From Dictyocoela muelleri (lineage: Eukaryota; Microsporidia): DNA of 10,684 nucleotides. A model generated the notes under the pieces. The model made no database searches, was not told the DNA's origin, and was given only the letters and a program-made list of their open reading frames with translations. Of the stretch, positions 1 through 7,689 are shown piece by piece (positions within the stretch are counted from its first letter, which is position 1; every line of letters begins with the position of its first letter). The position numbers and the translations under genes are program-made. The stretch spans positions 1 through 10,684 of the forward strand of contig SDVU01000765.1 in assembly GCA_016256075.1 (NCBI GenBank). Reading direction: 5' to 3'.

Positions 1-155
1 GAAAATCGCGTATACAGCTGGGCTTCTGGGTAGCTTAGGAAGTGACGTATTATCGGAACAACAGGAACCAAAGGTCACAGACCACGGCAGGAGACAACTC
101 TCTGGGTTGGCAGCTATGGATGTTGTCAACATGTAATATATATATATATATATAT
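1..155 (+). mobile_element. SINE copy 1, 3' part only
   Basis: This is the 3' third of the tRNA-headed element seen complete at 3691-4130 and, on the minus strand, at 9030-9486. The window edge cuts it off. By eye it is roughly 80-85% identical to the 9030-9486 copy over about 145 bases. Shared blocks include GAAAATCGC, TAGCTTAGGA, GAGACAACTCTC, GGGTTGGCAGCTATG and CATGTAATATATAT. It ends in an (AT)n run at 136-155, which acts as the simple-sequence tail. No coding capacity is visible. The head with the pol III boxes must lie outside the window, so this piece alone would not identify the family; homology to the other two copies does. Confidence 0.85.
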
Positions 156-716
156 GAGAAAAAACTTTTCTCAATTGAACCATTTCTCGAAAATCAGTAG
201 GGAACAAAAAAATGAACATTTAATAGCTTAAATTCGAAATCCTGTATATTTCGTAACATATAAAGATTAGTGTAATAGGAGTATTTGTATTTCTTTCTTG
301 TTAAATTAAAATACAATAGACGATTAAATGAATCTAATAAATATAATTTATAAAAAATATATTTTTTTATCTAATGTGTTTTAACAATTTTACATTTAGT
401 AATATCTCGTAATATAACCCTTTTCAACTATAAATAAACACTCATGCCTTTAGATATGATAATTTTCTTTATTATATTTTTTTAAGGTAAGATTAGAACC
501 ATGTAATATGTTGAATAGAGTTATAGTTTGTATTAAAGTTTAATAAATTTTGTTTATAAAAAGTATATTTAAAAAAAATTACATATTTTTTTCATTAAAG
601 AATAAATTTAAGTTGATACAAAATATTTTACTTTTATTTTTATTATTCTCGCTAACAAATATTTATACTGCTAAAGCAAAAAAATCAGAAATTTGACTAA
701 AATCAGAAATTTGAAT
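156..716. other. AT-rich intergenic DNA, no gene seen
   Basis: This stretch of about 560 bases has no open frame of note on either strand and no RNA gene that I can recognise. It is very AT-rich, with poly-A and poly-T runs. The only local structure is a short duplication at about 684-716, where AAAATCAGAAATTTGA occurs twice just before the minisatellite begins. Confidence 0.6.
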
Positions 717-726
717 AAAATTGCAT

Positions 727-912
727 ATTTATATAAACTTAAGAAATTTATATAAACTTAATAAATTTATATAGACTATGATTTTTATATAAACTTAAGA
801 AATTTATATAAACTTAATAAATTTATATAGACTATGATTTTTATATAAACTATGATTTTTATATAAACTTAATAAATTTATATAGACTATGATTTTTATA
901 TAAACTATGATT
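727..912. repeat. Minisatellite upstream of calcineurin A
   Basis: The array is built from short AT-rich modules such as TTTATATAAACTTAA and TTTATATAGACTATGA. These combine into a higher-order unit of about 57 bases: one copy at about 727-783, a second at about 784-840, then shortened variants to about 912. A minus-strand open frame across it is only the translation of the repeat (recurring Tyr-Lys-Asn and Ser-Leu segments) and is not a gene. The array ends about 190 bases before the calcineurin A start, so it may lie in or next to that promoter region. Confidence 0.85.
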
Positions 913-1099
913 AAGAGTACACTTAAAATTTTTTTATTGTTATAATTAACCCGTTCAGAATTAATATACATTAAACTCTTTTCAATAAATGAATCGGGAG
1001 TACTATTTATTTTAATCACCTAAAAAATGATCAATTTTCACAAAATTCATTGGTTTCTGAATCCCCTTTACCTCATTTTTTTAAAAAACAAGTACAAGA

Positions 1100-1102
1100 C
1101 CC
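1100..1102 (+). promoter_or_regulatory. CCC start-proximal motif of calcineurin A
   Basis: A CCC triplet ends three bases before the ATG at 1106, in otherwise AT-rich DNA. CCC- or GGG-like motifs just upstream of the start codon are a described feature of microsporidian genes, and the second gene in this window has the same arrangement. The motif supports the chosen start; the next methionine of the frame is more than 180 codons downstream. Its role in transcription start is inferred from the family pattern. Confidence 0.55.
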
Positions 1103-1105
1103 AAT

Positions 1106-3361
1106 ATGAAAGCCGAAAAAATACCACAACCATTACACTTATTACCAGCAACAAACATACCATCATCAAAAATAATTATATCACAAGATAACATTATTTA
1201 TGATCATAAAATTATACGTGAACATTTCCGAAACAGGGGAATTCTGAGTGAAGCACAAGTTAATTGGATTCTTGACAAAAGTAAAGAGATTTTTGTTAAA
1301 GAACCTAATTTGCTTTCTGTAGATAAGGAATGTTTTATTTATGGTGATATTCATGGTCAATATTATGATTTGCTAAATATACTTGATAACGAGTTTGATA
1401 GTGATGAAGAATTAGGAAATGATAAATCTTGTGATGAGTCATTGAAAAATAGAAAAATTTCGGAGGAAAGACATAATTGTTCTTTGAATGTGAAAGATTT
1501 TTTCGATAATAATGAACCTGAAAAATATAATAATGAACCTGAAAAATATAATAATGAACCTGAAAAATACAATAATGAACTTAAAAATAACAATACATCT
1601 CAAATAAAGAATAGCAGGGACAGAGGATATTTATTTCTTGGTGATTACGTTGATCGTGGTATGTTTTCTTGTGAAACATATTTATACCTATTAATGTTAA
1701 AAATAACATACCCAACCCGAATATTCATGTTGCGAGGAAACCATGAAACTGAAAAAATGACAAGCTACTTTTCTTTCAAAAAAGAATGTCTTAAAAAATA
1801 TAGTCAACAGGTCTATTTAAAATTTCTTGAAAATTTCCGAACACTTCCTATCGCCGCCATAGTCATGAAAAAAATATTTTGCGTACACGGCGGAATATCA
1901 CCATTTTTCACAAAAATCGAAAATATAAATCAAATCAACAGATTTATAGAACCTGAAAAATCAGGTATTATGACCGATTTGTTATGGTCAGACCCTCATC
2001 CACTGTTTGAATTTAATTTTATTAATTCTTTCTCAAGTAATTCTAGCCGAAGATGTTCCTATTTTTATTCTGATCGTGCTGTTGAGGATTTTTTGGCAAA
2101 AAACAATTTATGGTGCATTGTTAGGGGACACGAGGTTCAAAAAGACGGATTTAGAATTTATAGTCACGGAAATTATACTCCTATTGTCAAAAGATATATC
2201 AATAAAGGTTCAAATAGCCCTAGTCAAATAGAACAGGTTGAATTTAAAGGTATTAATTTTGTAAACAATGATAAAATTGAATTATCAGATGAAAATTCAT
2301 CTTCAGGTGATTCAATTAAAGAGTTTATTGAGAAAAACAAAGATAAAATCGATAAAATTAAAAAAGAATTAAACGAAGAAAAATCAATTAATAGTTTAAA
2401 TCAGAATAGTTTAAATCAGAATAGTTTAAATCAGAATAGTTTAAATCAGAATAGTTTAAATCAGAATAGTTTAAATGAAGATCAAACAAATAATGATCAA
2501 ATTTTAAATGATGATGGATCAAATCAAAATGAAGACGGTGAAGTTTTATTTGAAGGAAATAATAATTTTGACACGAAATCTTTTTCTTATGAAAAAAGTA
2601 TATCAAATGATAAATTCGCGATAAGTTCAATAGAGAAGCAAAATATTTCGAAAAAATCAGAAATTTTAACTAAACCTCGCATTTTTCCACAAATAATAAG
2701 CATTTTTTCGGCACCTAACTATTGTGATTCATACAAAAATTTTGGCGCGTCATTATTATTCGATGGCAAGGATTTTCAAATAACACAATATGCAGAAGTA
2801 GATCATCCCTATTTGCTTCCTGGATTTATTGATCCAATAAATTGGAGTTTTCCCTTTATTGGGCAGAAGGTTGGCCTGCTTCTCGAAGAACTGTTACAAA
2901 TTGGTGATATAGAATCAATAAGCTCTTCAACTTCAAGTACGTCTATTGAAAATACAATGAGTGAGATAAACGATTTTAAGAATAATATGGAACTATTGAG
3001 AGCAACTACTGAATGTATTGGTGAAATTGTTGAAGAACCCACACCCGATTTTCAGTTAAATTCAGTACGAAATGATGAAATTAGCTATGAAGAATCTAAA
3101 GTTTTAGATATTAAGAATGAAATTTTCGATATTGAAGATCTAAATTTTAAAAATATAAACCCTGAAATTGATAATGATGTTTTGTTTAACGTTGAAAATG
3201 AGTTATTTAATGATATTCCACCATCCTGTGTTCCAATTAGAATTGCTGATAAAATAAATCACCAGAATAAAGTTAAAAAACAAAAATGGCGGATTTCTGG
3301 ATTTTTTAAAAACATCTTCAATGGAATTATCGATCAAATACGAAATTTGTTTTTGTCGTAA
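1106..3361 (+). CDS. Calcineurin A (PP2B catalytic subunit) with two large insertions
   Basis: This is a Ca2+/calmodulin-dependent Ser/Thr phosphatase catalytic subunit of the PPP family, normally paired with calcineurin B in the cytoplasm. All PPP signatures are present: GDIHGQ (80-85), GDYVDRG (179-185), RGNHE (210-214), VHGG (260-263), RGHE (340-343) and SAPNYCD (535-541). The predicted metal and phosphate ligands D81, H83, D180, N212, H261 and H342 are therefore intact. Assignment to PP2B rather than PP1/PP2A rests on YFSFKKECLKKYS (221-233), LLWSDP (292-297), CSYFYS (317-322) and the calcineurin-B-binding helix region from HPYLLPGF to about residue 600. At 751 residues it is much longer than the usual 500-550. 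Asn/Asp/Lys-rich insertions occupy about 97-171 and 366-526, and both contain tandem repeats. No classical autoinhibitory segment is seen. The C-terminus ends in a basic, aromatic amphipathic helix. The gene is intronless and probably active. Confidence 0.95.
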   Translation: MKAEKIPQPLHLLPATNIPSSKIIISQDNIIYDHKIIREHFRNRGILSEAQVNWILDKSKEIFVKEPNLLSVDKECFIYGDIHGQYYDLLNILDNEFDSDEELGNDKSCDESLKNRKISEERHNCSLNVKDFFDNNEPEKYNNEPEKYNNEPEKYNNELKNNNTSQIKNSRDRGYLFLGDYVDRGMFSCETYLYLLMLKITYPTRIFMLRGNHETEKMTSYFSFKKECLKKYSQQVYLKFLENFRTLPIAAIVMKKIFCVHGGISPFFTKIENINQINRFIEPEKSGIMTDLLWSDPHPLFEFNFINSFSSNSSRRCSYFYSDRAVEDFLAKNNLWCIVRGHEVQKDGFRIYSHGNYTPIVKRYINKGSNSPSQIEQVEFKGINFVNNDKIELSDENSSSGDSIKEFIEKNKDKIDKIKKELNEEKSINSLNQNSLNQNSLNQNSLNQNSLNQNSLNEDQTNNDQILNDDGSNQNEDGEVLFEGNNNFDTKSFSYEKSISNDKFAISSIEKQNISKKSEILTKPRIFPQIISIFSAPNYCDSYKNFGASLLFDGKDFQITQYAEVDHPYLLPGFIDPINWSFPFIGQKVGLLLEELLQIGDIESISSSTSSTSIENTMSEINDFKNNMELLRATTECIGEIVEEPTPDFQLNSVRNDEISYEESKVLDIKNEIFDIEDLNFKNINPEIDNDVLFNVENELFNDIPPSCVPIRIADKINHQNKVKKQKWRISGFFKNIFNGIIDQIRNLFLS
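1394..1618 (+). repeat. In-frame insertion 1 of calcineurin A, with 21-bp repeat
   Basis: This segment (residues about 97-171) separates the first two metal-binding motifs, which in other calcineurins lie about 25 residues apart. It is acidic and Asn-rich. It holds three near-identical 21-base units at 1508-1570, each encoding NNEPEKY, followed by a degenerate partial unit (NNELKN). The reading frame is kept because the unit is a multiple of three. The position corresponds to a surface loop of the PPP fold, so the insertion should be tolerated; that is an inference from the family structure. Confidence 0.85.
2201..2683 (+). repeat. In-frame insertion 2 of calcineurin A, with 15-bp repeat
   Basis: About 160 residues (366-526) lie between GFRIYSHGNY and PQIISIFSAPNYCD, where other calcineurins have only about ten residues. 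The insertion is Asn/Ser/Lys/Asp-rich. It contains five exact 15-base units (AGTTTAAATCAGAAT) at 2393-2467, each encoding SLNQN, plus a sixth variant unit SLNED to 2482. A short charged, potentially helical stretch (SIKEFIEKNKDKIDKIKKEL, 403-422) precedes the repeat. Repeat number may vary between strains. Confidence 0.85.
2807..2905 (+). other. Calcineurin-B-binding helix region
   Basis: Residues 567-600 match the linker and long helix that bind the regulatory subunit in other calcineurins: HPYLLPGFIDPINWSFPF, followed by IGQKVGLLLEELLQIG. The human counterpart reads HPYWLPNFMDVFTWSLPF. Conservation here suggests that a calcineurin B partner is still used. No calcineurin B gene is in this window. 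Confidence 0.85.
3266..3358 (+). other. C-terminal basic amphipathic helix of calcineurin A
   Basis: The last 31 residues begin with a basic patch (NKVKKQKWRISGFF) and continue with alternating hydrophobic and polar positions (KNIFNGIIDQIRNLFLS). The segment is positively charged, with a Trp and bulky hydrophobics spaced as in many calmodulin-binding helices. It lies after an acidic, Ser-rich linker (about 603-715). It could be the calmodulin site moved to the extreme C-terminus, or a membrane-contacting helix. I see no recognisable autoinhibitory segment after it. The function is inferred from composition only. Confidence 0.45.
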
Positions 3362-3362
3362 T

Positions 3363-3497
3363 TTTATTGATTAAAACGATTTTTATTGATTAAAAAGATG
3401 TTTATTGATTAAAAAGATGTTTATTGATTAAAAAGATGTTTATTGATTAAAACGATGTTTATTGATTAAAACGATGTTTATTGATTAAAAAGATGTT
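3363..3497. repeat. 19-bp minisatellite in the 3' flank of calcineurin A
   Basis: There are seven consecutive units of 19-20 bases, close to TTTATTGATTAAAAAGATG. They alternate between AAAAAGATG and AAAACGATG variants and start one base after the stop codon. Every unit carries ATTAAA, the common variant poly(A) signal, so the array could supply several mRNA 3'-end signals. The array then decays into T-rich repeats (TTTTCTATTTAAAAT) up to about 3600. Confidence 0.9.
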
Positions 3498-3690
3498 TTC
3501 TATTGAATTTATTTTCTATTTAAAATATTTTTCTATTTAAAATTATTTTCTTTTGAATTTTTTTTTACATTTTTTTTTAATTTTTAAAATTTATATTTTA
3601 AAATTTTTTATGCTTATCATTTATTTTCATGCGTTTGATTTATACTTTCGGGTATTTTTCAAACATTTTCAAAAGTTATAAATTATAGAG

Positions 3691-4130
3691 GCCAGATAGC
3701 TCAGTGGTTAACACTCTTGAATGTAAAATTTAAGTATCGTGGTTCGAATTATTAAAGTCAGCTTAATAAATAATTGGGAAAGTCATTAAGTGCTCAATCA
3801 CTATAGAACTATAGCCGTGATATATATTTATTCCAGTGGTGGTATAGCTGATCAAGGCTTGGTCTATCTTTTATGGTGAAGAAATAATTCTTAAGTGTAA
3901 GTATGAGTTCGACATCGTATTTCGGCAAAATAATTAGTAAAAATAAAAATTTATGAAAAGCCCTAATTATCTGAATCCTGCTAAGTCATTGATAAAACGA
4001 AAATTGCATAAAATAATCTCTAAGTAGCTTAGTAGTAACTATAATTTGAACAACAAGAATCAAAGGTCAAAAGATCACGGTTTAAACAACTCTCCGAGTT
4101 GGCAACTATGGATTTTGTCAAGATATAATT
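3691..4130 (+). mobile_element. SINE copy 2, full length, tRNA-headed
   Basis: This is a non-autonomous retroposon of about 440 bases. Its head is tRNA-like: GCCAGAT, a perfect pol III A box TAGCTCAGTGG (3697-3707), an anticodon-arm-like CTTGAATGTAAAATTTAAG, and a B box beginning GGTTCGAAT (3741). The 3' half of the acceptor stem is missing, and an unrelated body of about 370 bases follows. It aligns along its whole length with the minus-strand element at 9030-9486, and its 3' third aligns with 1-155. It is clearly more diverged than the other two, so probably older. The 3' end is an AT-rich tail; I found no convincing target-site duplication. The parent tRNA resembles tRNA-Thr, but that is uncertain. 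Confidence 0.85.
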
Positions 4131-4895
4131 TATTTATGAGTTATTAACTTGATAATTTTGTGTGATTTTTAAAATAATTTATCGATTAAGTTATTTGTTA
4201 AAGTCAAGACAAATGAATTGACGAATAATACTATAATTAGGCATAAAAATATATAATTTTATGTTTTATTCATTTTCTCATCAAAGAATTTTATAGAATT
4301 ATCTCGACAAATCATTTTTAAACTGAAATTATCCTATATTAAAGTCCTGAAACAGTTTATTTGATAAACAATTTGTAATATTAGTGGTAATTAGAAATTT
4401 ACTCGTTTTTAAATGAAATATTTTTTTAGCAGAGAATCAATTTTCAGGATATTAATTTATAAGTATACAGTTTATAAAATACCTTTAATTTTAGCAAAAA
4501 TTAATTATTTATTATTTAAGTCTTATTAAAATTTATTTGAACTTCGTACGTCAACAATAATAATATTTTTGACTTTTATAGAAAGCCATATTATTTTTAA
4601 TAACTAACAATGAATTTTTCTTAATAAAATCGATCAATGTCAAGCTTAAAATTATATTTATAAATAATTGTATTTATGAATAAAAGAGTATTCAATTTTA
4701 ACTATAATCTGGTTATTACTGCGTTCAAAAATAAAATTCAGGTATAGTTTTATTTCAAATAAATTTTCTTAAAACTTATTTTAAATAATTAATTTTCAAT
4801 ATCTTTCCATTATGCTAATCTATTTTACTTTATCATCATCATTTAACAATAATAAAAACAAGAAGAATAGTAATTTAGTTCTTAACTGTTAATAA
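4131..4895. other. AT-rich intergenic DNA, no gene seen
   Basis: About 765 bases separate the SINE from the minisatellite. I find no frame of useful length, no transposase-like segment and no RNA gene. A stretch AAAATCGATCA at about 4626 resembles the start of the higher-order repeat unit further downstream, which may mean the array once reached further or recruited this sequence. Confidence 0.6.
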
Positions 4896-5231
4896 AATTA
4901 AAACTATAAAATCGATCATAACCTATAAATATAATTAAAACTATAGAAAATTAAAACTATAGAAAATTGTAAAAATAGAAAATTAAAACTATAGAAAATT
5001 GAAACTATAGAAAATTGAAACTATAGAAAATTAAAACAATAAAAAATTGAAACTATAAAAAATTGAAACTATAAAATCGATCATAACCTATAAATATAAT
5101 TAAAAGTATAGAAAATTAAAATATAGAAAATTAAAACATAGAAAATTAAAACTATAGAAAATTAAAACTATAGAAAATTAAAACAATAAAAAATTGAAAC
5201 TATAGAAAATTAAAACTATAGAAAATTGTAA
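4896..5231. repeat. 15-16 bp minisatellite with 165-bp higher-order period
   Basis: The basic unit is close to AAAATTAAAACTATAG, with AATTGAAACTATAG variants, repeated about twenty times. A marker segment, ATCGATCATAACCTATAAAT, starts at 4911 and again at 5076. The array therefore has a second level of duplication with a 165-base period. It fills most of the region upstream of the second gene and ends about 77 bases before its ATG, so the promoter must lie inside it or in the short T-rich stretch after it. Confidence 0.9.
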
Positions 5232-5304
5232 TTTTTATAAAAATTGCTAAAATTAATTAATCATTTTTTTTTATTTTTTCTTTTTATAGAATATTTAAAA
5301 ATTA

Positions 5305-5308
5305 CCCC
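5305..5308 (+). promoter_or_regulatory. CCCC motif touching the ATG of the second gene
   Basis: Four cytosines lie directly before the ATG at 5309 in a T/A-only neighbourhood. This repeats the arrangement seen at 1100-1102 and fits the microsporidian start-proximal CCC motif. It strongly favours this start codon, which also gives a clean signal peptide. A leader this close to the motif implies a very short 5' UTR; that is inferred. Confidence 0.6.
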
Positions 5309-5386
5309 ATGGTTGAAATAAATATCAAAAAATTCAAAATTTGTTTGATAATACTTCTAACATTCCCATTCTTCAGAAAATGTTCA
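5309..5386 (+). other. Predicted signal peptide of the secreted protein
   Basis: Residues 1-26 show the three-part layout of a secretory signal: positive n-region with two lysines, a 12-residue hydrophobic core, and a polar end around KCST. The exact cleavage site cannot be fixed by eye. A signal anchor is less likely because the core is short. Confidence 0.75.
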
Positions 5387-7678
5387 ACAACAAAAGTTCA
5401 GGTACATCATGATCCAACCTTAGAAACCTTAATAAGAGCATCGTCTAAACTTTCTAATATAATTGATGATCAACGAGATACAAAAAAGAAGAATAATCAG
5501 GAAATCGAACAAACAAATCAGAATGAAAAATTTAAAGACCAGGAAGAGCATAAAGATGGAAATACTCAAGATCAATCGGATCGCGATTTAAGTAATACTC
5601 CGGTGTGCTCTCAAAGATTAAAAATATTAAGCTTGGAAAAAAAATCGGATCCAAAGAAAATGAAAAACAACAATTCAGGAATGTGCTCTGAAAAATTATC
5701 TGTTCCCTATGATGAGGATTCATCTATAATTGGAATTAAGACTGATACTAATATAATTGATAATGATCAGAGTTTAGATCATTTCATTAAAAAAATTTCG
5801 GATGGATTGGCTCAATTAAATACAACAGATGTTGCCATTTCAGGTAAAGTATATTCTGAATTCGGTAAAGATGAAAATTTAAAATCTCTTTCATCAAAAC
5901 AAAATTTTGATAAAGAGAGCGACGAACTGCGAAATAGTGAAGTATTAGAATTTGAAAATAAAATCAACCCAAAATTTACTAAAAAGGTTCAAGAAAACGC
6001 CGAAATTGGCAATGAATTTATGATTAATTCCCCAAATACCTCTTCATACGTTAATCCATATGGTCAAACAATAGTTAATAATAGAAAAAGTATAATTTTA
6101 AATAACAGAAAAAGTCAAGTTTCTCAGAAAATATGTCATAAATGTAGTTTTGATCTTAATTCAGACACCGATGATTATTATGAATCCATCTTTTCGAAAA
6201 ATTCTGAAAATAATATTATTAATGACACTGAAACTTCAAAATCCTTCGAGTATAACACCATTATTAACAACTTAAAAGAAAAAAATAGTTATCAAAAAAA
6301 TATGATACTTGAAGAATTAGACAAAATAAAAAAGAAGAAAAGAAAAACAACGTGGACTGGTAATAAGAAAAATGCGAACAATTTAATGATGACAGATATT
6401 ATTGATTATTTTAGTGATATCTTAATTTCTGATTTTCAGGAAAATATAGTGAAATTTGAAAATAACAGAATTTATAGTTTTTACATTTTTAAAAGCCATG
6501 TGAAATGTAAAATTTTTACTGAAAATTTCCTAAAAGGGAAATTTTTATTTGTTGAAAAAACTATTAGTTATGAAAATATCTATAAATCAATATTTTATCG
6601 CGATAATCCTGGACAAAAAACAAAGCTAAAACCAAATCATCGTTTTATTTTTTATAGTGATGTAGATCTTGAATTTTTTGATGTTAACGCGATATGGAAT
6701 TTTTATCAACATGTTTTGAGTAGGCGCTCCGGTAAAATAAATTACATCGTAATACATATATCTAAAGATCCGGACTCTGATATGGAAAATGGCGAACTCT
6801 ATGATAATTATTATACTTTTAAAGATCATTCAAAATATTTGCAAAAAAAAGAGTTATCATTGCTAACAAATATTCAAACTAGTGATGCTAAAATGCCTGG
6901 ATGTTGTAAATGGTTGTATCATTTATATTTTAATTATAACAATGATACATTTTATATAAAATACACCACACCCGTTTTCAGCATTTCATTAAAATCAAAA
7001 AATCTTATGAACAAAATATCCCAATTAGAAATGAAATTTTCAAATATTGTCTCGAAAGAAAAATTTAATTTTGTTTTTCATTTTAAAAAATTTACTTTTG
7101 AAAAAATAATAATAAAATCCGAAAAAATAAAATCTGAAAAAGTATATTTTCATGATTTTTTAATAAAAAATATTTTTACATCAATTAAGGGTTTAAATGA
7201 ACATCCTTTTGCTAAAATTAAATGGCAAGTGATGCGATCATTTTACGATAACCCTGAAATATTCATAGGATCTAATATTAAAAAAGTTTGTTTTCCGTCA
7301 AGGCTGAAAGCACAAGTTTTGGATTTAAACATTTTAAAAATCCTTTATGAAAGACTGAAAAAGATATTGGGCACTGAAGACGGGGATACTCTAGTCATTA
7401 TGAAACCGAGTATTTGTGTTGATAAAAAAATTTATTTGGATATTTTTATGGATTGTAAAGGATCTGATAAATTTATTTTTAGGGATATATTTCCTGGTGA
7501 TGATGGTTTTTATGATAATTATTTGAATTTAATAGTGATTGGTGAAAATAAAAGGGGTTTTAAGAATGAGATATATCTTTTAGTTACAGAAAACAAGAGT
7601 GTTTTTATAGCATACGATTATCCATTCAGAACTGTTTTAGGGGCAAGTGTTCATGATAAAATCCTGAAAAATCTTTGA
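5309..7678 (+). CDS. Putative secreted protein of unknown function, 789 residues
   Basis: I do not recognise this family. The N-terminus has a basic start (NIKKFK), a hydrophobic core ICLIILLTFPFF (11-22) and a polar end (RKCST), a typical signal peptide likely cut near residue 26. No other membrane segment is visible, so the protein is probably secreted or lumenal. Residues about 30-350 are Asn/Lys/Asp/Ser-rich and look disordered; they include CHKC (276-279), a small NNRKS duplication (257-269) and the basic run KKKKRK (341-346). Residues about 360-789 look globular, with many aromatic and beta-type stretches (RFIFYSDVDLEFF, INYIVIHIS, YLNLIVIG) and scattered cysteines. Lysine-rich composition and AT-rich codons match the neighbouring gene, so transfer is not suggested. 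It is intronless and uninterrupted. It is most likely a microsporidia-restricted protein; a role as host-directed effector is speculation. Confidence 0.85.
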   Translation: MVEINIKKFKICLIILLTFPFFRKCSTTKVQVHHDPTLETLIRASSKLSNIIDDQRDTKKKNNQEIEQTNQNEKFKDQEEHKDGNTQDQSDRDLSNTPVCSQRLKILSLEKKSDPKKMKNNNSGMCSEKLSVPYDEDSSIIGIKTDTNIIDNDQSLDHFIKKISDGLAQLNTTDVAISGKVYSEFGKDENLKSLSSKQNFDKESDELRNSEVLEFENKINPKFTKKVQENAEIGNEFMINSPNTSSYVNPYGQTIVNNRKSIILNNRKSQVSQKICHKCSFDLNSDTDDYYESIFSKNSENNIINDTETSKSFEYNTIINNLKEKNSYQKNMILEELDKIKKKKRKTTWTGNKKNANNLMMTDIIDYFSDILISDFQENIVKFENNRIYSFYIFKSHVKCKIFTENFLKGKFLFVEKTISYENIYKSIFYRDNPGQKTKLKPNHRFIFYSDVDLEFFDVNAIWNFYQHVLSRRSGKINYIVIHISKDPDSDMENGELYDNYYTFKDHSKYLQKKELSLLTNIQTSDAKMPGCCKWLYHLYFNYNNDTFYIKYTTPVFSISLKSKNLMNKISQLEMKFSNIVSKEKFNFVFHFKKFTFEKIIIKSEKIKSEKVYFHDFLIKNIFTSIKGLNEHPFAKIKWQVMRSFYDNPEIFIGSNIKKVCFPSRLKAQVLDLNILKILYERLKKILGTEDGDTLVIMKPSICVDKKIYLDIFMDCKGSDKFIFRDIFPGDDGFYDNYLNLIVIGENKRGFKNEIYLLVTENKSVFIAYDYPFRTVLGASVHDKILKNL

Positions 7679-7679
7679 A

Positions 7680-7685
7680 AATAAA
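7680..7685 (+). terminator. AATAAA poly(A) signal next to the stop codon
   Basis: AATAAA begins two bases after the TGA of the secreted-protein gene. Microsporidian genes often carry the signal overlapping or directly following the stop codon. In DNA this AT-rich the hexamer also occurs by chance, so position is the only support. Confidence 0.4.
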
Positions 7686-7689
7686 AATT

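Noticed and set aside
804-1019. Minus-strand open frame of 71 codons
   Set aside because: Much of it translates the minisatellite in repeated Tyr-Lys-Asn-His-Ser-Leu segments; there is no C-run at the start and no family resemblance.
2388-2630. Minus-strand open frame of 80 codons ending in repeated DLNYS
   Set aside because: It is the antisense shadow of the SLNQN repeat inside the calcineurin A gene.
2201-2683. Second calcineurin insertion as an unspliced intron
   Set aside because: It is fully open in frame with coding-like composition and an in-frame 15-bp repeat, and no splice-site pair stands out.
3691-3762. Possible functional tRNA gene with good A and B boxes
   Set aside because: The 3' strand of the acceptor stem that should pair with GCCAGAT is absent, the T arm is decayed, and the same head recurs at the start of the minus-strand element. 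It is a SINE head.
4896-5231. CRISPR-like regular repeats
   Set aside because: The units are contiguous with no unique spacers, and the window is eukaryotic; this is a minisatellite.
6626-6829. Minus-strand open frame of 67 codons
   Set aside because: It lies wholly inside the secreted-protein gene, antisense, with no start motif or recognisable domain.
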